Shown one piece after another: positions 50,601 to 59,600 of a stretch of 64,000 nucleotides of DNA. Source of the stretch: Fragum whitleyi (lineage: Eukaryota > Mollusca > Bivalvia > Cardiida > Cardiidae); NCBI GenBank assembly GCA_948146395.1, contig OX411551.1, positions 62,434,346 to 62,498,345 of the forward strand. The letters are read 5' to 3'. The notes beneath the pieces are model-generated. The model ran no database searches, was not told where the DNA came from, and saw only the letters and a program-made list of their open reading frames with translations. Both the position numbers and the translations under genes were made by a program. Each line of letters begins with the position of its first letter. Position 1 is the first letter of the stretch.

Positions 50601-53600
50601 TTATACCTTTTGTCATTATACCTTTATTTCTTTCTTATTTCTAAATCAGAATGATATATACTAGATCATGGATTTTAAAAAAAAATATTGACTTTGAACT
50701 TAGATCTTTGGTCAAGTGCTGTTTGTGACAAACAGCAGTTTGGGTGAGCTATGTTGTCTGCTGATAACTCTTGTTTTACTTTCTCATCAATATATTGGGA
50801 GCATATTTTTTGACCAGTGTCTGTCTGTCTGTCCATCAGTCTGTCTGTGATACTTAAATTGCAAACTAATCATTTTCCTCTACCTTCAACGCTATTCAAT
50901 TTACAATGCTCATGAAAGTTGCTTTTATGCATACACATTGAATGTCAAGGTCAAGGTCATTCAATAAGAATAAGGTCAATTGTCAAGTTAAAAATTCTAA
51001 AAAATGGAATGACATTTTGGGGACTTGCAACCTGAACTTAGCATACACTGCCTACTTTCTACTTGATTATAAGCTAAAAGTTTATCCCCATTGTTGACAT
51101 ATCCTAAAAATTGTCAATTTATGTGAAATGAAATTGAAATCAAGACAAGAGTTTAAGAAAGAGACCACATAGTGTTGTTAGCCTTATTCATAGTGGTGTG
51201 TCTACTTTGGTAAACCGAGGCAAAGTTACATATTTGACTCATATTTGGTTCAACTATTTTGAAGCAGATGTTGACATTTATCGCCTTTAAAAAGATGGAT
51301 AAATCTTAAACTTATTTGGGATGATTTGCAGCTGAAGGCCTTGAATGGCATTCGTGGTAATTCTGGTGAGAAAAATACCAGGAATATATAGATAGGCTAC
51401 TGCAGCTGCCAGAATGACTGAAAATCTGGTATAAGCAGTATAAAACACAGTTTAGTCAGAGCTATTGGCATCAATTTTATGTTGTCAGTAATTATGTTGG
51501 CCTTTGCATTGCTGATCTGACTGACTTTAACCTCGGTGAGGTTGTTTTGGTGTTACAAATAAAAGGAAGCTATGGTTATGTGCCTTAGTGTTATATCTGA
51601 AATGCTGTTGAAAGTTCAATTTAAAGCCTTCAAACAAACCAAAGTATTAAGTTCAGTAAAGAAAATTGAGATACTGAAAATCATTATTATAGATGTAATT
51701 CATTACCTAATGTTTTCTCACTACTGTCAAGTTGGTCAGCTCACTGGATACTACTTTGGAGGGTCCAAAGAATCCACTCGTCCGCTCGTATTTACGAGTA
51801 AGAAATCCCGATGGACGAGTGGAAATTCAAGGGCAGTCGTCCTCCCGGATGAGTGAAGTATGAATGACATGTAATCATTATGTCTAGTGTCAGGATAAAA
51901 TTGTATAAAATACAAAAAAGACGCTCCGAAAAAGTTCAGAAGTTCGCAACACATTGAACTGTAAACAGTCATGTACTTTGATTTCTTAAAATAAAACTTC
52001 CAGTTTTCGCATGATATAACCCGGTACCCAAACTTTGTAAAAACAAATCGATCTCGCAATCAAGGAAAGTATCGAACATAGAAAAAAAAAAATCCCCGGT
52101 TTTATTCATATCTACTACTTCTTTTGTCGCTTATAGCCACAATCATTGAAAATTACCTTAAAAAACCATGGTATTGTATGTTTGAAAATGATAAAATGAT
52201 TTTACTTGTCATGATCTTTTTACAGGTATTTATTGCCCAGAATCTATTTTTTTGAATGTCGTAAAAATTGTACTTTCGTTTCGTCTGCACTTCAAAATTA
52301 CGTTTCCAGATACAAAACATGTTCTTTAACGATCCCTAGGCCTATTGAAGGGCGACTGACAATCAAATCAGGACGTGTTACTTTTTCAAGTCACTTGCCC
52401 TGCAGGACGAGTGCATTTTTCTGAATTCTTTGGACCCTGCTTTTGGGCTGCAATCCTGGAATTTGATCCCAAACTCTACCAACTTTCATGTAACAACAGT
52501 GTGTGACAAGCACTATTTATCTGCTACCAATTTGAGCAAATATTTTACAAGTTATACACCTATCAGGGTTGGGCAGCTTGTGACTTGGATGAAATGTTGT
52601 CATGGTGGTATGAAAAACAACAGAAAGAGATGGATCTATAGATGAACCATGCATCTTAATATAACTGCAATAATGTTGAACATAACATTAAATCTCAAAC
52701 AAACAAGCAATTTATTTTCTACATTAATGATAATTTCAGAGGGTGAATATACAGAGAATTTTACCACCGTTACTTAAAGAATGTGTTAACCCAGATATGA
52801 TCCCGTTTGTGTTACCAAACATTTTACAAATATCTGAACAGGCTACAGACAAGGAATATGTGACATATGTACTGCCAGACCTTATACCTATCTTTAAAAT
52901 TACATCACCTATACAGGTAAGGGTACTTCATTGGAAGAGTTTGGCGATCGGTTTCAAATCACAATTGATGATGGATTTGAAGTCCAGAGGGCAAAGTTAA
53001 CTACTGATAGGCATTTCAATTGGTTCCTTAGAAGACAATACAATTCTAAATGAAGTACAGTTATGGCATACCAAGTTATGGTTAAAAACTCCTTATCTTT
53101 GTTTTTTGAAATAGATCATAAAAATAATGGCCAATATGATATATCCCTCAGTACATATCTCGAATGGACATACACTCAAACATCAGTGGTCACTACCACT
53201 GCTGGTTAAGTGTAGGTCTATTCTCAGGGTTGGTTACATTGTTTTCTCATGTCAAACGATTCCAGGAAATAAGAAGTAACCCAGACTTAATAAGTGACAT
53301 TAATCTTTCAAAACAGTAAATGACTGCACTTTACACATTTTTAAATGATTAATCAATAATGAGGAGCCAAAATCCAACTGAATATCCATTATATTGATTA
53401 ATCAGTCCATCACTATTCATTGGTGATATCATTTTACAAATAGCTGAACAAATGTACCACCAGACTTTATACCAATCTTTAAAAATGCATCAGCAATACA
53501 GGTTTGTTTACTTTGACTGTCATCAAGCTTGGTTTACTCAATTGGTAATTTTTCTGGCTCTAAATCCTGGGATAATAAGTTTGATCCCCAGCTTGGCTAA

Positions 53601-56600
53601 CTTTCATCCAACTTTAGTCATAAGCCATTGTAAAAAGTGTCATCTGTCTCTCACAAATGGGGAATTTATTTGCTTTGGTAGAATAGGCTGCTGGTGGGAA
53701 AGAGGTAATGTTGTGGTTGTTCTGGTGTGAAACAATGTAACAGTTTCAGGAATATGTTCGTCTTTATGCAATGTAATGCATATTTAAAGGGTAACATAGG
53801 GTTAATTCACATTTTTGAGGTTAACATTTGCAGAGATCCGAAAAATGGATTAACGCCTGAGTGTGAAGCACAAGGGCATTTAAGCATTTTGAGGGTCTCT
53901 GCAAATGTTAATGCCTGTAAAAATGTGAATTGACGCTATTATCGCATAAAAATAAAGACAATAGTATTTATTAAAACAGGTTGCAAAATATTTCTTAGGA
54001 ACGCTTTAAATCTAGCTCCAAACCATCTATTGTGCCAGAAAACTTTGTTATTCATTGCATTGTTATTTTAGCTCCACTGGCTCCACTGGCCGAAGTCCAG
54101 CGAGCTATTGTCATGGCGAGGTGTCCGTCGTGAGTCTGTGTGTGCGTGCTCCTAAATCAATCGGTGAATTTTGTCGAAACTTGGCCAGATTGTTCCTTGG
54201 GTGACCCTCTTCTAAAGCTGTTCAAGAAATTTGAATTGAACCCCAAATATGGGGGTGACAGGGCGGGGCTTATTTTGACCCAAAAATCTTTGAAAGACAT
54301 CTCCTCTTGAACCTTTGTGCTGATTTCAATGAAACTTTACCAGAATGTGCCTTGGGTGACCATCTTCTAAAGTTATTCAAGAAATAAGAATTGAACCTCA
54401 AATTTGGGCGTGGCAGGGCGGGGCCTATTTTGACCCAAAAATCTTTGAAAGACATCTCCTCCTGAACCTTTGTGTTGATTTCAATGAAACTTTTCCAGAA
54501 TGTTCCTTGGGTGACCATCTTCTAAAGTTGTTCAAGAAATTTGGATTGACCTCAAATTTGGGCGTGGCAGGGCGGGGCTTATTTTGACCCCAACATCCTC
54601 TCCTGAACCATGGGACTGATTTCAATAAAACTTTACCAGAATGTTCCTTGGGTGACCCTCTTCTACAGTTGTTCAAGAAATTTGAATTGGATGAGATCCA
54701 CTGGATCAATAAAATTCAGGTGAGCAGTTTTGGGTCATTCTGGTCCTCTTGTTTCAAAGTGATATCTAAATAGTTTTTTTCCTTGTAATTTTACATATTA
54801 GTTCAATAAGTTCATTCCTTCATAAGTCAGTTTCAACTTAGAAAAAGTCAGAATTCCTTCTGAATGCTGTTCACTTTCATTACCTCTATTTTCAATATCT
54901 TGAGATTTTTAATCCAGTGGAGCAATACAGGCCCTCTTGGGCCTCTTGTTGTAAATACTCACGTTGCTTGGTAAATTTATGACATCACAAAATTTAAGGT
55001 GGGAATAGGATCAATGCCTTTATTTATGCTCTATATTAATGTTAGGATAGAAACTGATAAAGTGTATAGGCCCTAACTGAGGATATTTCAGTGAAAAAAG
55101 CTGGACGTAAAAGGCATGTGAATTTACAGATTAATCCATGGTTTTTCCCGTTAACATCCAGGTTTTGTTAGTCAACATCTTTCTTTAAGGACTGGAAAAC
55201 GCTCATTTTATACAATAATATATTTTATTGGCTTGTTGGCTTGCCAAAAGAACACATTAGCCACATTATGTAAGTTATCTATGTTTCAAATTATTTTTCT
55301 CTTGAGAGCCTTGGCAATAGCACAATAATTGGTAGTGCACTGCACTTAGGTATCATGTCATATGATCAAAGCTGATAAACTTTGTATAATGCAAAATTTA
55401 TTTTGATAGGGAAAACTTGATTTTTTTTATCAGATGGTATGAATGTCAGCTATGTGCTCAGGATACAAACATTAGCAAACACTTAGAAATTTTACACCAC
55501 TTTGAACAGAAGTTCATGTGCAAAGCAGGAGGCAATTTCTCAAATGATTAGCTTACATTTTCATCTTTAACACTGGGCTGATTGTCTTCCAAACTTTTCT
55601 CTTGCTTTATTTTCAGATACTGCTAATATTCATGGAGAATATGAGTTTATTATTAAAGAAGACTTCGTCCGCTGACATTAAAACACATGTATTACCCATG
55701 ATATATAAAGCTTTAGAAGCAGATAATGTTCAAATACAGGTAGGTAGTTTCAGCGTTTTAGTATATGACATCATCAAAATGGGGTCCCAAAGACTCAATA
55801 GTAAGGGTCAAAGGGGTCCTTGCTAAAGTATTTGGAGTTCCTGCTTTGAATGTGGACTATCTATTTAAGATTTTCACAAGCTTTTGTGTAAATAATGAAT
55901 TATTCTCCGGATTAAGCTTCACAATGTTTTGAAAACACATGTATCTTTTAAAACAGTCTTCAATTTTTTTCCTAAAATTGATCTCCCAGGGTCCTAGGAA
56001 ATCACATTAGATAGTTTAAGAGTCCTGGCTACCAATTTAAGAGTCTCAGCCACAAAATCTGTATCCCCTAGAACCCTGTTACTTTCTGTTTTCTCATCTG
56101 GCTTAATTTCAAGACTATTATATAACTTGATCTTGTGTGATCTTTGTTATTTGGGGAACAGTTAAGTAGTTTATAAGTGATAGGGCCACCAATTACAAAT
56201 CAAAAAAATATATTTGTGATTAAGTTAGCTTTAAGATAGGGGAACAATAGTGTTTTATGCGCTGTTTCTAATTTGATTATGTGTAACAAGGAAGGAAAAA
56301 ATATATGTGAATGTATTAAGCCCATTACTTTTAATTATACCCCCCACCTATAAAGTAGGGGGGGGGGTATATTGGTTTCACCATGTCTGTCTGTCTGTCC
56401 ATCTGTCCGTCCATCCGTCTGTCCATTCATCCATAGACCTTTTCGTTTTCGGACTAATATCAAGAACTCAAGAGCCAAATGACCCACAATCATGAAACTT
56501 TATACAAATGTTCTTTATGACCCAAGGAAGTGCCCTATTGTTTTTTGGTCATATAGGTCAAAGGTCAAGGTCACAGTCAGCGTTTTTTCAATTTTCGTTT

Positions 56601-59600
56601 CCAGACTCTTAACTCAAGAACCAAGTTGCCTACAATCATGAAACTTTATACAAATGTTCCTGATGACCCTAGGTTACATAGGTCAAGGGTCAAGGTCACA
56701 GTAAATTTTTGTTCAATTTTCGTTTCTGGACTCCTAACTCAAAAACCAAGCAACCTAGAATCATGAAACTTCATGCAAATGCTACATATGACCTCAATAT
56801 ACCTTACAAACACATCTGCACTAATAGCACTTACATTCTTACAAAGCGCTTGTGGGGGGTATTAGTCCGCTTTGCGACAGTTCTAGTTTATAAATATTAT
56901 GATTACATTTCTTTTATCATTGACAGGAACTATGTTTAAACATTATCCCAACTTTTGCTGATATGATAGACTATACAGTATTAAAGAAGTCCATTACACC
57001 TAGAATAAAGAAGCTTTGTCTCAGTACTAGTGTAACTGGAGTAGGTATTTTAGTTCAAATTGCTTAAGTCAGACTGACATATTTCTACAATATTTCTTTA
57101 ACCCTTTCCTGTTTTACAAAATTTTGGACCTGTCCAAATTTAAAGGTTTTGCAGGCAAAAATTTAAAGTGGATTTAATTTGAAAAATAACCATTCAGTAG
57201 GGTAGAAAATAGTGTGGAAAAAAGAAGAAATTGCTTGTCAGAAGCAATTTCTTCTTTTTTAACAATGTTTTCTCGATCATAAAATCACAGGCAAGTAAAA
57301 AGCAGGGATTAAACACCAAAGGGTTAAGTAGCTATTTTGACAAATAGAGTGTTGCTGAATTAAAGTTTTAGTAAGGTGACACATCCAAGTAAACACTGTA
57401 AACTGCTTCATCAAAATTAGGCTTCTATTATTGAATTTTTTTTCTATAGACATACACTTATATCAAGAAGGAAATAGAGAGATAAGGGGCCATATTTAAC
57501 AAATTGATTATAGAAGAGAGACATTTGAAAAAGTTCTCAATCCAAACTTTTAGACATTCAATTTACAAAACTTGTTGTATTACTCCCCATTTAACTTTTA
57601 AGCAATTAAATGTATATTTTAGTATTATGTTGGAAGTTATATCCCTATGTTGTTGGCTCCCATATATTTAATATAGAATTCAAAGAAAGTCTTCAACGTT
57701 TAGAGTCACAAACTAAGGTTGTCAATATAGGACCATCTAGGACCTCTTTTTCTACATGAACAAATTTTATTCCAGGTTCGAGTGAACAGTTTATTATGCC
57801 TTGGGAAGTTATTAGAACATATGGACAAATGGTTTGTGTTAGATGAAGTTCTACCTTTACTGACAGCTATACCTAGTAGAGAACCAGCTGTATTAATGAG
57901 TATTTTAGGTGAGTGTTTTTGTTTTGAAGGAAAAACATTGTGATGGTGAAATTGATATTCATCTCAATCAAAAGCATTCTAAATCTCTCAGCGCTCCATT
58001 CAGTTATTCCAAACACTCAAATCACTCAAAAACGCTCAAACCCATTGAAAAATATAGAATCAACAATGTCATTCAAAACAAATTTTGATAAAGAAAAACA
58101 TGTTTTCATTGACATACTTCAAATTGTTATCATTTCATAGGTTCTTGAAGAAATAGGAAGCTATGTATAGAACTTGTATGTTTTTTAATTAAAGGGTAGT
58201 TATCAATATCGCTAATTTTATTCATCCTGAACAAAAGTTGCGATATAGGATTACCTCCCATTAAATTCACCCAAAACTCGTTCCACACGCTCATTCAATT
58301 TCATTTCTAAATGATTCCAAAATCATTCACCTTGTCAATTTCATGATGTTGTTAACTGTATTCGTGTTTAGAAGGAAGAACATTAATCTATGACTTTAGA
58401 ATGAAATACCTTTATAGCTTGACTTTTTGTTGAATGGGGGCCCAATCTAGTGACCTGTGTGTCTGCGTTGTAGTCGGCGTAATGCTTTTGTTAATGTTTT
58501 ATGTGCAACTGTGTCAAATCTCTCTTTCAAGTAAAGCTATTACTTTGAAACTTTGCACATGCTATGACCATAGTATCAGTCTCAAGATAAAGCTTCATTT
58601 CTCTGATATTTTATTTGGTGGAATTTTAACCCTACTCTGACTACAATTGTCATCTAGCACTCAGAACGGTCTCACTTAACTGTCCTCTTACAACTCTTAT
58701 TTAAGAGACTACAAAATTGGTTGCTTAAGATAATGGTTGCATATTACTCTTGTTAAGCAAGAAAACATTATCAACATATTTCTATACACTTGGTATAATC
58801 TATTCCAATCAAAATAAAGATTATAGCATTTTATAAGTAAGTAAGGCACTATAGTAGATCAGTAGGTCAATAACAAATAAGTTACATTAGTCTTTTATAA
58901 TGCTAGTGTATAAAAGTTAAATTTTCTTATGAATTTGGTTTCCGTTCATATCATTTGCTGTTTTAGAAAGTCTGGTTGTCCAAATAAGCCACATTGTCCC
59001 TCTTGTTTGCTATAATGTACATCAGAGCAGAACATAGGTACCTAAATTGAGCACTCTTATTTTTCTACTAAGACATAAAGTTAACCCTTCTCATGCTGTT
59101 TAACACATATTTTTACCGTACACAATGGTGTAGCAGACATTTTAGGCTAAGATCAGCCTGACACAGACGTGCAGTCAGATCTTGGCCTACACTGCCTGCT
59201 CAATTTATACTTGGTGAGTGTATGGGCCAGGCTAGTTGAAAGAATTCCATGATTTGGGATTATTTTTGAAATCAAAATCTAATTTCGCTGGATATGGGGT
59301 AAAGAAATTGCAAGGAAGTGCTTTTTTTGGAGAAAACCTAAGATATTGTTATAGCATTGTTGTCTTGTTGTCGCAGTTGTACGAAAACTTTGATATTTTG
59401 TGATATCTCTAGTTCTACTGAAAGCATTCACTTGAAACTTGGCATACATGGTCACCATCAAAAGAGCAACATATACTATCATGGGGGATAAATTTAGATG
59501 CATTTTGTGCAAATTATGCAGCCATTTCAACCAAATTTTTTTTCCACCATCCAGCACCCATAGCTGAGTGTAGGCACCCATAGGCAGTGCTCTTGTTATA

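Noticed and set aside
54270..54709. Two minus-strand open frames with internal repeats
   Set aside because: They are translated units of the element at 54066-54754.
57001..57047. Alternative donor for SCYL2 exon 10 at GTATTT, 4 nt downstream
   Set aside because: It would break the frame with exon 11; GTAGGT at 57041 keeps phase 0.
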